Shown here one piece after another: positions 41,764 through 52,558 of a stretch of 57,086 nt of DNA. The DNA lies in assembly GCA_050260515.1 (NCBI GenBank), contig JBLNCI010000047.1, positions 1 to 57,086 of the forward strand, written 5' to 3'. Numbering within the stretch: the first letter of the stretch is position 1; every line of letters starts with the position of its first letter. The position numbers and the translations under genes are program-made. The DNA is from DATJIG01 sp050260515. Its GTDB lineage: Bacteria > Pseudomonadota > Alphaproteobacteria > SMXQ01. The notes under the pieces are model-generated. The model was not told where the DNA came from. It did not search any database and was given only the letters and a program-made list of their open reading frames with translations.

Positions 41764-43848
41764 ATGCCCCGCGTGCGCGCCCCTTCCCTGATCGCCGTCG
41801 TTCTGGCCGTCGCCCTGCTCGCGCTCACCGGGGGCGCGCTGTCCGCGCAGCAGAACAATGCGCCGGGTGGCGCCGCGCCGAAGCCGGTCCATGGCATCTC
41901 GATGTACGGCGATCTCAAGTACCCGGCGGGCTTCAGGCACTTCGACTACGTCGACCCCAGCGCGCTGAAGGGCGGCACGGTGAAGCTCGCGTCCTCGATC
42001 GGCACCTTCGACACGCTGAACCCGTTCGTGCTGCGTGGAGTCGCACCCGGCGCCTCCGCGGAGCCCTTCGAATCGCTGATGACCTCGTCGGCCGACGAGC
42101 CGACCTCGATGTACGGGCTGATCGCCGAGAGCGCCGAGATGCCCGACGACCGATCGTGGATCATCTTCAATCTGCGGCCCGAGGCGCGCTTCCACGACGG
42201 CCAGCCGATCACCGCCGACGACGTCGTCTTCTCGCTCAATATCCTCAAGACCAAGGGCGCGCCGGCGTACCGCGTGTACTTCGCCAGCGTGTCCAATGCC
42301 GAGGCGCTCGATCCACGCCGCGTGAAGTTCACGTTCAGCGAAGCCGGTAACCGCGAGCTGCCGCTGATCGTCGCCGGCATGCCGATCCTCGCCAAACACT
42401 ACTGGGAAGGCCGCGACTTCGAGAAGACGACCCTGGAGCCGCCGCTCGGCAGCGGTCCCTACAGGATCGAGGCGGTCGACCCCGGTCGCTCGGTGACTCT
42501 CGTCCGGGTACCCGACTACTGGGGCGCCAAGCTGCCGGTCAACATCGGGCGCTTCAACTTCGATCGCATCCGCACCGATTTCTATCGCGACTCCACCGTG
42601 GCGCTGGAGGCGTTCAAGGCGGGGCAGTCGGATTACCGGTGGGAGAACTCCTCGAAGGCGTGGGCGACCGCCTACGACATCCCGGCGGTGCGCCAGGGGC
42701 TGGTCAAGCGCGAGCGCATCCCGAGCGCGCGGCCGCAGGGCATGCAGGCGTTCCTGTTCAACACCCGGCGGCCGATGTTCGCCGACGATCGCGTGCGCCA
42801 GGCGCTGAACTACGCGTTCGACTTCGAGTGGACCAACCGGACGCTGTTCTACGACACCTACAAGCGGACCAGGAGCTACTTCGAGAACACCGAGCTCGCC
42901 GCGTCGGGCATCCCCGAGGGCAAGGAGCTCACCGAGCTCGACAAGTACCGCGATCGCCTGCCGCCCGAGCTGTTCACGGACCCGTTCACCGTCCCCGAGA
43001 CCGACGGCACCGGCAACGTGCGGCCGAATCTCCTCAAGGCGCTCGATCTTCTCGGGCAGGCGGGCTGGCACGTGAAGGACGACAAGCTCGTCGACGACGC
43101 GGGCCGGCCGTTCCGTTTCGAGATGCTGCTCTACGATCCCGGCTTCGAGCGCGTCGTGCTGCCGATGGCCCGCAACCTGAAGCGCATGGGAATCGAGATG
43201 TCGGTGCGCACCGTCGACATCTCGCAATACCAGAACCGGTTGCAGACGTTCGACTTCGACATGATCGTCACCGTCTTCCCCGGCACCAAGTCGCCCGGCA
43301 ACGAGATGCGCGACTACTGGGGCTCGCAATCGGCCGACACTAAGGGCGGATCGAACTACGTCGGCGTGAAGGACCCGATGATCGACGCGATGGTCGACGC
43401 GATCATTGGCGCGCCCGACCGCGAGACGCTGGTGGCGCGCAGCAAGGCGCTCGATCGCGTGCTGCTGTGGCGCCACTACGTCATCCCGCAGTGGTACCTG
43501 GACGTCGAGCCGGTGGTGTACTGGAACAAGTTCGGACGGCCGGAGAACTCGATCGCGGCGGCGCAGCCGGTGTTCCTCGGCTATCGCGACCGCTACGACT
43601 CGTGGTGGATCGACCCCGACAAGGAGCGCGCGCTGATCGCCCGCGTCGCCGAGACGCCCGCCGAGCCGACACCCGACGCGGCAACGACCGAGGCGCCGCA
43701 GGCGAGCGCGCCGTCCGCGCAGCCGCCGCAGCGCGCTGACGAATCATCCGACAAGCCCAACCCGTTCATGCAGTGGTGGCGCTGGGCGATGGTCGCCGCG
43801 ATCCTGGCGCTGGCGATCTTTCGTTACCGCCGCAGGCAGGGAAAGTAG
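41764..43848 (+). CDS. yejA: ABC transporter substrate-binding protein, YejA type, with C-terminal membrane tail
   Basis: A 694-aa family 5 (SBP_bac_5) oligopeptide-type binding protein. Signal peptide (LIAVVLAVALLALTGGALSAQ), then HGISMYGDLKYPAGFRHFDYV and the lobes typical of YejA. Unlike E. coli YejA, the binding domain ends near residue 630 and is followed by a Pro/Ala/Thr-rich linker and a final membrane helix WWRWAMVAAILALAIF with basic end RYRRRQGK. This would tether the binding protein to the membrane. The ATG at 41764 is chosen for the signal peptide. First gene of a four-gene operon. Confidence 0.9.
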   Translation: MPRVRAPSLIAVVLAVALLALTGGALSAQQNNAPGGAAPKPVHGISMYGDLKYPAGFRHFDYVDPSALKGGTVKLASSIGTFDTLNPFVLRGVAPGASAEPFESLMTSSADEPTSMYGLIAESAEMPDDRSWIIFNLRPEARFHDGQPITADDVVFSLNILKTKGAPAYRVYFASVSNAEALDPRRVKFTFSEAGNRELPLIVAGMPILAKHYWEGRDFEKTTLEPPLGSGPYRIEAVDPGRSVTLVRVPDYWGAKLPVNIGRFNFDRIRTDFYRDSTVALEAFKAGQSDYRWENSSKAWATAYDIPAVRQGLVKRERIPSARPQGMQAFLFNTRRPMFADDRVRQALNYAFDFEWTNRTLFYDTYKRTRSYFENTELAASGIPEGKELTELDKYRDRLPPELFTDPFTVPETDGTGNVRPNLLKALDLLGQAGWHVKDDKLVDDAGRPFRFEMLLYDPGFERVVLPMARNLKRMGIEMSVRTVDISQYQNRLQTFDFDMIVTVFPGTKSPGNEMRDYWGSQSADTKGGSNYVGVKDPMIDAMVDAIIGAPDRETLVARSKALDRVLLWRHYVIPQWYLDVEPVVYWNKFGRPENSIAAAQPVFLGYRDRYDSWWIDPDKERALIARVAETPAEPTPDAATTEAPQASAPSAQPPQRADESSDKPNPFMQWWRWAMVAAILALAIFRYRRRQGK

Positions 43849-44925
43849 ATGCTCGCGTACATCGTCCGCCGTCTGCTGCTGATCGTGCCGACCCTGCTCG
43901 GCATCATGCTCGCCAACTTCGCCATCATCCAGTTCGCCCCCGGTGGACCGGTCGAGCAGATGATGGCCAAGGCCCAGAGCCAGGTCGTCAGCACGACGGC
44001 GCGGATATCGTCCACGGGCGGCGATTTCGTGTCCGGCGGCGGCGACAGCTACCGCGGCGCCCGCGGCCTCGACCCGCAGTTCATCGACGACCTGAAGCAC
44101 CAGTACGGCTTCGACAAGCCCGCCCACGTCCGCTTCCTCCAGATGATGAAGTCGTACCTGACGCTCGACTTCGGCACCTCGTTCTATCGCGACCGCCGCG
44201 TCATCGACCTCGTGCTCGACAAGATGCCCGTGTCGATCTCGCTCGCGCTGTGGACGACGTTGCTGAGCTACATGATCTCGATCCCGCTCGGCATCCGGAA
44301 GGCGGTGAAGGACGGCCAGCCGTTCGACGTCTGGACGAGCGCGCTGGTGATCGTCGGCTATGCCATCCCGGTGTTCCTGTTCGCGATCCTGCTGGTGGTG
44401 CTGTTCGCCGGCGGCTCGTACGTACAGTGGTTCCCGCTGCGCGGGCTGGTGTCGGACAACTGGGCCGAGCTGAGCTGGCCCGCGCGCATTGGCGACTACT
44501 TCTGGCACCTCACGCTGCCCATCGTGGCGATGACCGTCGGCTCGTTCGCCACGCTGACGATGCTGACCAAGAACTCGTTCCTCGAGGAGATCAACAAGCA
44601 ATACGTGCTGACGGCGCGCGCGAAGGGTCTGCCGGAGCGGCGCGTGATGTACCGCCATGTCTTCCGGAATGCGATGTTGCTGGTGGTGTCGAGCTTCCCC
44701 GGCGCGTTCCTCGCCATCCTGTTCAGCGGCAACCTGCTGATCGAGGTCATCTTCTCCCTCGACGGGCTCGGGCTGCTCGGCTACGAGGCGGTCATCAACC
44801 GCGACTATCCGGTCGTCTACGGGACCCTGTTCTGCTTCTCACTGCTGGCGCTGCTCGTCGCCATCATCCGCGACGTGGTGTACGTCCTGATGGACCCCCG
44901 CATCAGCTTCGAGCGGAGGGGTTGA
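43849..44925 (+). CDS. yejB: ABC transporter permease, YejB type
   Basis: A 358-aa inner-membrane permease of the DppB/OppB class. It begins LAYIVRRLLLIVPTLLGIMLANF and carries the ABC-contact loop EEINKQYVLTARAKGLPERRV, which docks on the ATPase. About six membrane helices with a large loop after the first. It starts directly after the yejA stop codon and its TGA overlaps the next start (TGATG). Confidence 0.93.
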   Translation: MLAYIVRRLLLIVPTLLGIMLANFAIIQFAPGGPVEQMMAKAQSQVVSTTARISSTGGDFVSGGGDSYRGARGLDPQFIDDLKHQYGFDKPAHVRFLQMMKSYLTLDFGTSFYRDRRVIDLVLDKMPVSISLALWTTLLSYMISIPLGIRKAVKDGQPFDVWTSALVIVGYAIPVFLFAILLVVLFAGGSYVQWFPLRGLVSDNWAELSWPARIGDYFWHLTLPIVAMTVGSFATLTMLTKNSFLEEINKQYVLTARAKGLPERRVMYRHVFRNAMLLVVSSFPGAFLAILFSGNLLIEVIFSLDGLGLLGYEAVINRDYPVVYGTLFCFSLLALLVAIIRDVVYVLMDPRISFERRG

Positions 44926-45976
44926 TGATCGCCCGCAAGGAGCCGCGCTTCCTCGGGATCGCGATCACGCCGCTGACGCGGCGCCGGATCGAGAGCTTCA
45001 AGGCGAACCGGCGCGGCGCGTGGTCGCTCGTTCTGTTTCTCGTCCTGTTCGCCGTCAGCCTGTGCGCCGAGCTGATCGCCAACGACAAGCCGATCGTCGT
45101 CAAATACGACGGCGCGTACTACCTGCCGTTCTTCCGCGCGTATCCCGAGACGACGTTCGGCGGCCAGCTTCCCACCGAAGCCGACTACCGCGACCCCTAC
45201 GTCGCGCGCCTCATCGACGAAAAAGGTTGGGCGATCTGGCCGCCGGTGCGCTACGGCGAGCGGACGATCAACTACGACCTGCAGGTGCCGTTCCCGGCGC
45301 CGCCGTCGCGCGAAAACTGGCTCGGCACCGACGACCAGGGTCGCGACGTCCTTGCCCGCGTGATCTACGGCCTCAGGCTGTCGATCCTGTTCGGGCTCGC
45401 GCTCACCGTGATCAGCTCGGTCATCGGCGTCGCCGCCGGCGCCGTGCAGGGTTACTATGGCGGCTGGACCGACCTCTCGCTGCAACGCATCATCGAGATC
45501 TGGTCCGGCCTGCCGGTGCTCTATCTTCTCATCATCCTGTCGTCGTTCTTCCAGCCGAGCTTCTGGACGCTGCTCGGCATCCTGCTGCTGTTCTCGTGGA
45601 TGGAGCTGGTCGCGGTGGTCCGCGCCGAGTTCCTGCGGGCCCGCAACTTCGCCTACGTGCGCGCCGCCGAAGCGCTGGGACTCGGCAACGGCAAGATCAT
45701 CGTCCGCCACGTGCTGCCGAACGCGATGGTGGCGACCCTCACGTTCATGCCGTTCATCCTCAACGGCTCGATCACGACGCTGACCGCGCTCGATTTCCTC
45801 GGCCTCGGGCTACCGCCCGGCTCGGCGTCCCTCGGCGAGCTGCTCGCCCAGGGCAAGGCGAACCTGCAGGCGCCCTGGCTCGGCATCACCGGCTTCGTCG
45901 TGATCGCCGTGACCCTGAGCCTCCTGATCTTCGTCGGCGAGGCGGTGCGCGACGCGTTCGACCCGCGCAAGACGCC

Positions 45977-45980
<4 letters not shown>
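44925..45980 (+). CDS. yejE: ABC transporter permease, YejE type
   Basis: A 351-aa partner permease of the DppC/OppC class, with the longer YejE periplasmic loop (about residues 45-115, KYDGAYYLPFFRAYPETTFGG) before NWLGTDDQGRDVLARVIYGLR. The ATPase-contact loop is EFLRARNFAYVRAAEALGLGNGKI. It overlaps the preceding gene by 1 nt and the following gene by 4 nt (ATGA). Confidence 0.93.
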
Positions 45981-47623
<1,643 letters not shown>

Positions 47624-47630
47624 GCCGCCG

Positions 47631-47677
47631 TTAACGCCGTGGAAACCGTTGTGACGCGCTTGTCACAGCGGCGTTAA
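47631..47677. promoter_or_regulatory. Nested inverted repeat downstream of yejF
   Basis: Outer arms TTAACGCCG (47631-47639) and CGGCGTTAA (47669-47677) are perfect, and an inner pair TGTGAC (47650-47655) / GTCACA (47662-47667) lies between. The start is only 8 nt past the yejF stop. With no T-run it is an unusual terminator; it may be a 3'-end structure or a protein site. The rest of 47678-47805 shows no gene. Confidence 0.45.
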
Positions 47678-47805
47678 GCGTTCGGCAAGCACTCGGGCCG
47701 ATACTCGTCTCCAGCCCGTCGCGGGCGTCGGCCGACATGCCCAAAGCCCACGGCCGATTCCCCCCTGAAAAGCCCCGCGACGGGCGTTCGCTCTTTCCGC
47801 ATATC

Positions 47806-48180
47806 TCAGACGCCGTCCTCGATCTCGCGCGTGCGCTCTCCGTTGAGCGCCGCGGCGGCGATGATGTCGCCGGCCTCGCGGAGGTAGACGGCTCCCCTCA
47901 CCGTGCGCTCGATCAGCACGTTGCGCTTGTCGTCGGGATCGTCGCGCCGGCGCACGAACGCCAGCTCCTCGAGACGGTCGAGGGCCCGGACGACGGCGGG
48001 CTTCGAGACGTTGAGCTCGGCGGCGAGCCCGCGGACGGTGTGCGGCGGGGGCTTGAGATAGACGGTGAGGACGACGGCCATCTGGCGCATCGTGAGGTCA
48101 GGGCGACCGCTGCGCACAGCGTCGAGCGCGGCGCCGCGCCAGATGTCCAGGGCCTGATCGAACGTGAGCCTGAGCGCCAT
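47806..48180 (-). CDS. MarR family transcriptional regulator
   Basis: A 124-aa protein of winged-helix type: LTMRQMAVVLTVYLKPPPHTVRGLAAELNVSKPAVVRALDRLEELAFVRRRDDPDDKRN contains the recognition helix and the wing with DDKR, hallmark of MarR. It is shorter than the usual 140-150 aa, mainly at the C-terminus. Ligand and targets are unknown; it is adjacent to and on the same strand as the downstream neighbour of the M17 peptidase gene, and convergent with yejF. Confidence 0.88.
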   Translation of the reverse strand: MALRLTFDQALDIWRGAALDAVRSGRPDLTMRQMAVVLTVYLKPPPHTVRGLAAELNVSKPAVVRALDRLEELAFVRRRDDPDDKRNVLIERTVRGAVYLREAGDIIAAAALNGERTREIEDGV

Positions 48181-48254
48181 GCGGCCGCCAGGTGCTCCCG
48201 GTCCGTTGCACCTGCCGAAACGCTAGGCCTGCGCCTGTCCGACCGCAAGCCGGA

Positions 48255-49676
48255 TCACGCGCCGAAGCGCTTCACGATTGCGCGATAGAACGCCCGCATC
48301 CCCTGCGCCTCGCCGCCCTCGGGCCGCCCGGGGCGGCTCGAATCGTTCCAGCCCATAAAGTCGACATGGGCCCACGGCGTCGCCTTCGAGACGAACTCGT
48401 TGAGGAACAGCGCGGCGGTGATGGCGCCGGCGTACGGGCCTTCGGAGATATTGTTGATGTTGGCGACCTTGCTCGACAGCTTGTCGCGGTAGGGCCTCCA
48501 CAGCGGCAGCGGCCACACCGGATCGCACGCCTCCTCGCCCGCCGTCTGGATGTCCTGCGACAGCCCGCGGTTGTTGGCGAACAGCACCGGCAGCTCGGTG
48601 CCGAGCGCGGTGCGCGCGGCGCCGGTGAGCGTCGCGAAGTCGCACAGGAACTGCGGCTTCTCGCTGTCGGCCTCGGCGAGCGCGTCGCACAGGATGAGCC
48701 GGCCTTCGGCGTCGGTGTTGCCGACCTCCACCGTGATGCCCTTGCGGGTCTGGAGCACGTCGAGCGGGCGGAAGGCGTTACCCGACACGCTGTTCTCGAC
48801 CATCGGCAGCAGCACGCGGAGACGGACGTCGATTCCCGCCGACATGATCATCGTGCCGAGGGCGAGCGCCTGCGCGGCGCCGGCCATGTCCTTCTTCATC
48901 AGCTTCATGCCGGACGACGGCTTGAGATCGAGTCCGCCCGAATCGAAGCACACGCCCTTGCCGACCAGCGTCACCTTCGGCGCGCCGCGGTCGCCCCAGG
49001 CGATGTCGACCAGACGCGGGGCGCGCACGCTGGCGCGGCCGACCGCATGGATCGCCGGGTAGTTCTTGTCGAGCAGCTTGTCGCCGACGATGGTCGCGGT
49101 TTTCGCGCCGAACGGCTTCACCGCGTCGACGGCGGCTTGCGCGAGCTCCTCGGGCCCCATGTCGGACGCGGGGGTCGTCACGAGGTCGCGGACGAGGTAA
49201 TGCGCTTTCCACGTGCGCTCGACCTCGCCGCGGTCGGCGCCTTTCGGCCACGCGAGCCGCGCGAACGTCGGCGTGTGCACGCCGTAGCGCAGGAACCCGT
49301 ACGACCCGAGCGCCCATCCGAGCGCGGCCTCGCTCGCCTTGTCGGGGGACAGATCGCCGTCGATGCGATACGTCGCGACCGGCAGACGCGCCGGCAACTG
49401 CGCCCATGCCCACAGGTGACCGCCCGAGGGCGTGCCGCCGTAGCCGCCGTCACGACCGTCGTGCGCATCCGGCAGGACGAAGAGCACGCGCGCGAGCTTG
49501 CCGCCGTTCCCCGGCACCAGGAAGAATCCGCCCGGCTCGCCGGCGAAGTGAGTCGTCTCCGCCCACGCGCGCACCGCGGCCGGCTCGCCGGCGAGTCGGC
49601 GGCGCCATTGCGCGCGGGGAATCGGGATGATGGGGATGGTTCTCGAGCCGGACTTCGCGACGAGAGTGGCGAGCAC
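48255..49676 (-). CDS. Leucyl aminopeptidase, M17 family
   Basis: A 473-aa cytosolic di-metal aminopeptidase. It shows VGKGVCFDSGGLDLKP and MKKDMAGAA (catalytic Lys and metal ligands) and NTDAEGRL, the family signature with metal-binding Asp and Glu. The start is the GTG at 49676, with AGAGG 6 nt upstream; no ATG fits. The N-terminal domain is short and divergent, as in the YpdE/PepA-like group. It would release N-terminal residues from peptides, which fits the peptide importer nearby, an inference only. Confidence 0.93.
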   Translation of the reverse strand: MLATLVAKSGSRTIPIIPIPRAQWRRRLAGEPAAVRAWAETTHFAGEPGGFFLVPGNGGKLARVLFVLPDAHDGRDGGYGGTPSGGHLWAWAQLPARLPVATYRIDGDLSPDKASEAALGWALGSYGFLRYGVHTPTFARLAWPKGADRGEVERTWKAHYLVRDLVTTPASDMGPEELAQAAVDAVKPFGAKTATIVGDKLLDKNYPAIHAVGRASVRAPRLVDIAWGDRGAPKVTLVGKGVCFDSGGLDLKPSSGMKLMKKDMAGAAQALALGTMIMSAGIDVRLRVLLPMVENSVSGNAFRPLDVLQTRKGITVEVGNTDAEGRLILCDALAEADSEKPQFLCDFATLTGAARTALGTELPVLFANNRGLSQDIQTAGEEACDPVWPLPLWRPYRDKLSSKVANINNISEGPYAGAITAALFLNEFVSKATPWAHVDFMGWNDSSRPGRPEGGEAQGMRAFYRAIVKRFGA

Positions 49677-49843
49677 GATGACCTCTTGAGGGGCCCTGGA
49701 GCGGTGGCGCGTAACATGCCGCACGCGCGCACGTCTGCAAAGCCCCCATAATTGCTAAGCTTTCGCTTGCCGGTTGACCGGCCGCGCCCGGCGTCCGAAA
49801 AATACGCCGGCGCGGCCCGCGGCCTCGCATGGAGGGACACCGC

Positions 49844-50521
49844 ATGGCCGAATTCACGCTCGTCGTCGGCAACAAGAACTATTCGTCGTGGTCGCTGCGC
49901 GCCTGGCTCGCGATGAAGGCGACGGGTGCCCCGTTCGAGGAGGTTGTGGTGCCGCTGCGCGAGCCGGCGACCCGCTCCACGATCCTGCGCTACAGCCCGT
50001 CGGGCAAGGTCCCGTGCCTCGTTCACGGCTCGGTGACGGTGTGGGAATCGCTCGCCATCGCCGAGTACCTCGCCGAGCTCTTCCCCGCCAGGGAGCTGTG
50101 GCCCAAGAGCGCCGCGGCGCGGGCGCACGCCCGCGCCATTGCCGCCGAGATGCACGCGGGGTTCCTTGCGCTGCGCAAGGCCCTGCCGATGAATCTGAGG
50201 GCGCGGCATGCCGGGTTCCCGCTGTCGGAGGAAACACAGGCCGACATCAACCGCATCGAATCGATCTGGCGCGACGCCCGCGGACGGTTCGGCGGCGACG
50301 GTCCGTTCCTGTTCGGCCGGTTCGGGATCGCCGACGCGATGTTCGCGCCGGTGGCCGCGCGGTTCGCGACGTATCGCGTCGCCCTCGGCGAGGAGTCGAC
50401 CGCCTACCGCGACGCGCTGCTGTCGCATCCGTTCATGGTCGAGTGGAGCGCCGCGGCGGAGGCCGAGCCGTGGATGATTCCGGCATTCGAACTCGACGCC
50501 CACGGGCACCCGCAGCCGTAA
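49844..50521 (+). CDS. Glutathione S-transferase family protein
   Basis: A 225-aa protein with an N-terminal thioredoxin-like domain (FTLVVGNKNYSSWSLRAWLAMK, SGKVPCLVHG, WESLAIAEYL) and a helical C-terminal domain. The YSSWSLR segment, rather than a lone Tyr or Cys, resembles the YfcF/maleylacetoacetate-isomerase-like groups. GGAGGG at 49831-49836 fixes the ATG at 49844; an ATG 15 nt upstream is less good. Substrate unknown. Confidence 0.92.
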   Translation: MAEFTLVVGNKNYSSWSLRAWLAMKATGAPFEEVVVPLREPATRSTILRYSPSGKVPCLVHGSVTVWESLAIAEYLAELFPARELWPKSAAARAHARAIAAEMHAGFLALRKALPMNLRARHAGFPLSEETQADINRIESIWRDARGRFGGDGPFLFGRFGIADAMFAPVAARFATYRVALGEESTAYRDALLSHPFMVEWSAAAEAEPWMIPAFELDAHGHPQP

Positions 50522-50554
50522 TCGGCCGCGCGGTTCGCGTCCCCGCCTGACCGG

Positions 50555-51664
50555 TTAGCGATTGGTGGGCTTCGGCGGCGCGGCGGGTGCGAGCTTCTGC
50601 GGCGCGAGCGCCGTGGTCGGAATGTCGAGCCCGGCGTCGCGGTAAAACTGCTCGGCCCCGGCGTGGAGCGGAATGGTGAGGCCTGTCATCGCGTTCTCGA
50701 GCCGCATGCTGCGACCCGCGGGGTGCCCGGCGTCGAGCAGCCGACGGTTGTTGGGGTTCCACAGCGCCCGTGCCAAGGCGTAAACGAGGTTGGGATCCGC
50801 GTCGGCGGACACCACCCAGAGTGCATCGGTGACCACCGTCGGCGTCTCGGCGATGCCTCGGTAGGCCCCGGCCGGGATCACGCCAGGGCCGAGGCCCGGG
50901 CGCCCTTTGGCCACCTTCGCCGCGACCTCCGAACGGACCGGCAGCAGCGCGACGGGCACGTCTTCGAGCAGTCGCAGGATCGGCTCGGCGGGGATTCCCG
51001 ACGCGAATGCGAAGGCGTCGAGGCGTTGGGCGCGCAACTGGTCGGCGGCCTGGGAGACGGGGACCGAGCGCCCCGAGACGTCGGCGGAGCGGATTCCGAG
51101 CTGCGGCAGCACCGCCTGGGTCATGATGCGGGTGCCCGACCCGTCGACGTCGAGACCGACCCGCTTGCCCTTGAGGTCGGCGAACGAGCGCACTTTCGCA
51201 TCGGTGCGCACGACGACGTGGAGGTACTCGGGGTACAGCCGCGCGATCGCGCGCAGGTTGCGCAGCGGCTGCTTGGCGAACGGCCCCTCGCCGCGGTAGG
51301 CGAGGTACGCGACGTCCGACTGCACCAGTCCCGATTCGATGCGGGCGTCGGCGATGTCCTTGAGGCGAGCGATCGAATCCTGCGTCGCCTGGGCGACGGC
51401 GATCAGGTTCGGCACGCCGCAGGATCCGCCGCGATCGCAGGGCCGCGAGCCGGGGGGGTTCGACACCACCGACGCGATCATCGCGCCGACGGGGAAATAG
51501 ACGCCCGTCGTGGGGCCGGTGCCGATGCGGAAAAACTGGACGTCGGGCGGGGGCGCGCGCTGCGCCAGTGCGGGCGCCGCGGCGATCGCGGCGGCGATGA
51601 CGGCGGCCGCCAACCGCGTCGCGATCGTACACGTGGCCTTCACGAAAGTTTGCGCGCCGTTCAT
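50555..51664 (-). CDS. TAXI family TRAP-type solute-binding protein
   Basis: A 369-aa periplasmic protein with a signal peptide (ATRLAAAVIAAAIAAAPALAQ). FFRIGTGPTTGVYFPVGAMIAS is the TAXI signature. RPCDRGGSCGVPNL contains two cysteines that may form a disulfide. The C-terminus is Pro/Ala-rich. No DctM/Q-type or fused TRAP membrane gene lies in the window, so it is an orphan here; it may share a transporter elsewhere or act as a sensor. Divergent from the TetR gene. Confidence 0.88.
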   Translation of the reverse strand: MNGAQTFVKATCTIATRLAAAVIAAAIAAAPALAQRAPPPDVQFFRIGTGPTTGVYFPVGAMIASVVSNPPGSRPCDRGGSCGVPNLIAVAQATQDSIARLKDIADARIESGLVQSDVAYLAYRGEGPFAKQPLRNLRAIARLYPEYLHVVVRTDAKVRSFADLKGKRVGLDVDGSGTRIMTQAVLPQLGIRSADVSGRSVPVSQAADQLRAQRLDAFAFASGIPAEPILRLLEDVPVALLPVRSEVAAKVAKGRPGLGPGVIPAGAYRGIAETPTVVTDALWVVSADADPNLVYALARALWNPNNRRLLDAGHPAGRSMRLENAMTGLTIPLHAGAEQFYRDAGLDIPTTALAPQKLAPAAPPKPTNR

Positions 51665-51670
51665 AGGCTT

Positions 51671-51698
51671 AATATCGCCGATGCTGGGTTTTGCACAA
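51671..51698 (-). promoter_or_regulatory. Candidate promoter of the TAXI gene, possibly leaderless
   Basis: On the minus strand TTGTGC (51698-51693), 16 nt, then GATATT (51676-51671). The -10 ends 6 nt before the ATG at 51664, so the RNA would begin at or beside the start codon. Confidence 0.45.
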
Positions 51699-51707
51699 CC
51701 GCTGGTC

Positions 51708-51736
51708 TTGGCCTGATCCGGAAAGTCCCGTATAGT
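51708..51736 (+). promoter_or_regulatory. Candidate promoter of the TetR gene
   Basis: TTGGCC (51708-51713), a 17-nt spacer, then TATAGT (51731-51736). Transcription should start near 51743 and give a leader of about 134 nt, long for this window. The TAXI promoter lies just to its left in the other direction. Confidence 0.5.
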
Positions 51737-51851
51737 CGCCGCCGTTCCGAACGGCACAGCCCCGCATCGGCGCAATTCGAATCCGGACGCAAAACCGGAG
51801 CGACGCGCAGTGTGGCGCAGGGAAGCTGGTCTCGTTCGTGGTCGCTTTGTG

Positions 51852-51878
51852 ATTTGTAGGGGTTCGGGGGTTACAAAT
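51852..51878. promoter_or_regulatory. Inverted repeat over the TetR start codon, candidate operator
   Basis: ATTTGTA (51852-51858) and TACAAAT (51872-51878) are perfect arms around a G-rich 13-nt centre. The right arm covers the first two bases of the ATG and the left arm lies in the leader, so binding or RNA pairing would block expression. Likely bound by the TetR protein itself, which is inference. Confidence 0.5.
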
Positions 51879-52455
51879 GGCTTCGCTGCGACGCGACCAC
51901 CTGGTCGAAACCGCGCTCGCGCTCTTCTCTCGCCACGGGTACCACGCCACCGGCATCGACCGCATCCTCGCGGAATCCGGCGTCGCCAAGATGACGCTCT
52001 ACAAGCACTTCCGCTCCAAGGACGACCTGATCCTCGCGGCGCTGCGTCGCCGCGACGAGGAGTTCTTCCGCTGGCTGCAGACCGAGGTCGAAGGCCGCGC
52101 CGCAACGCCGCGCGAGCGGCTGCTCACCGTGTTCGACGCGCTCGAGTCCTGGTTCAAGGACCCGGCATTCAACGGCTGCTGCTTCATCAATGCCGCCGGC
52201 GAGTACGGCGGCAAGGACGACCCGGTCCATGTCGCCGCCGCCGAGCACAAGGCGCGCATCGCCGGCTATCTCCGCGAGCTGGCCCAGGCGGCCGGCGCCG
52301 CGTCCCCGGACGAGGTCGCCCGCCAGTTGATGCTGCTGGTCAACGGCGCGATCGTCGCCGCCCACGTCGGCGGTGATGCCGGTGCCGCGCGCAGCGCGCG
52401 CGCGCTCGCCGAAGCCCTGCTGGTCGGCAGCCTGCAAAAGGCCGTCGCCGCCTAA
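51877..52455 (+). CDS. TetR family transcriptional regulator
   Basis: A 192-aa repressor-type protein. The N-terminal helix-turn-helix is complete (LVETALALFSRHGYHATGIDRILAESGVAKMTLYKHFRSKDDLI). The ligand-binding domain includes FNGCCFINAAGEY, seen in TetR proteins annotated as transcriptional regulators of the AcrR/YcdC-like kind. Natural targets may be its own gene and the divergent TAXI gene. The start has only a weak ribosome-binding site (G-run 8 nt upstream). Confidence 0.92.
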   Translation: MASLRRDHLVETALALFSRHGYHATGIDRILAESGVAKMTLYKHFRSKDDLILAALRRRDEEFFRWLQTEVEGRAATPRERLLTVFDALESWFKDPAFNGCCFINAAGEYGGKDDPVHVAAAEHKARIAGYLRELAQAAGAASPDEVARQLMLLVNGAIVAAHVGGDAGAARSARALAEALLVGSLQKAVAA

Positions 52456-52521
52456 TCCACGTTCCATTCGCGACAGCGACGGGCGTCCCACGGGGGCGCC
52501 CGTTCCGTTTCCGGCCGCCAT

Positions 52522-52550
52522 TTGGCGTCGCCGCGCCGACCGTCTATGGT
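52522..52550 (+). promoter_or_regulatory. Candidate promoter of the RluA-family gene, possibly leaderless
   Basis: TTGGCG (52522-52527), 17 nt, then TATGGT (52545-52550). The ATG at 52559 lies 8 nt past the -10, leaving no room for a leader or a ribosome-binding site. Confidence 0.5.
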
Positions 52551-52558
52551 CCGCCCCG

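Noticed and set aside
51776..51784. TTCGAATCC, like a tRNA T-loop
   Set aside because: No acceptor, D or anticodon stems can be fitted around it.
51745..51835. Fragments resembling a cobalamin riboswitch (CCCCGC, AATCCGGACGC, GGGAAGCTGGT) in the TetR leader
   Set aside because: The pieces occur in the wrong order and no B12-box with the needed pairing was found.
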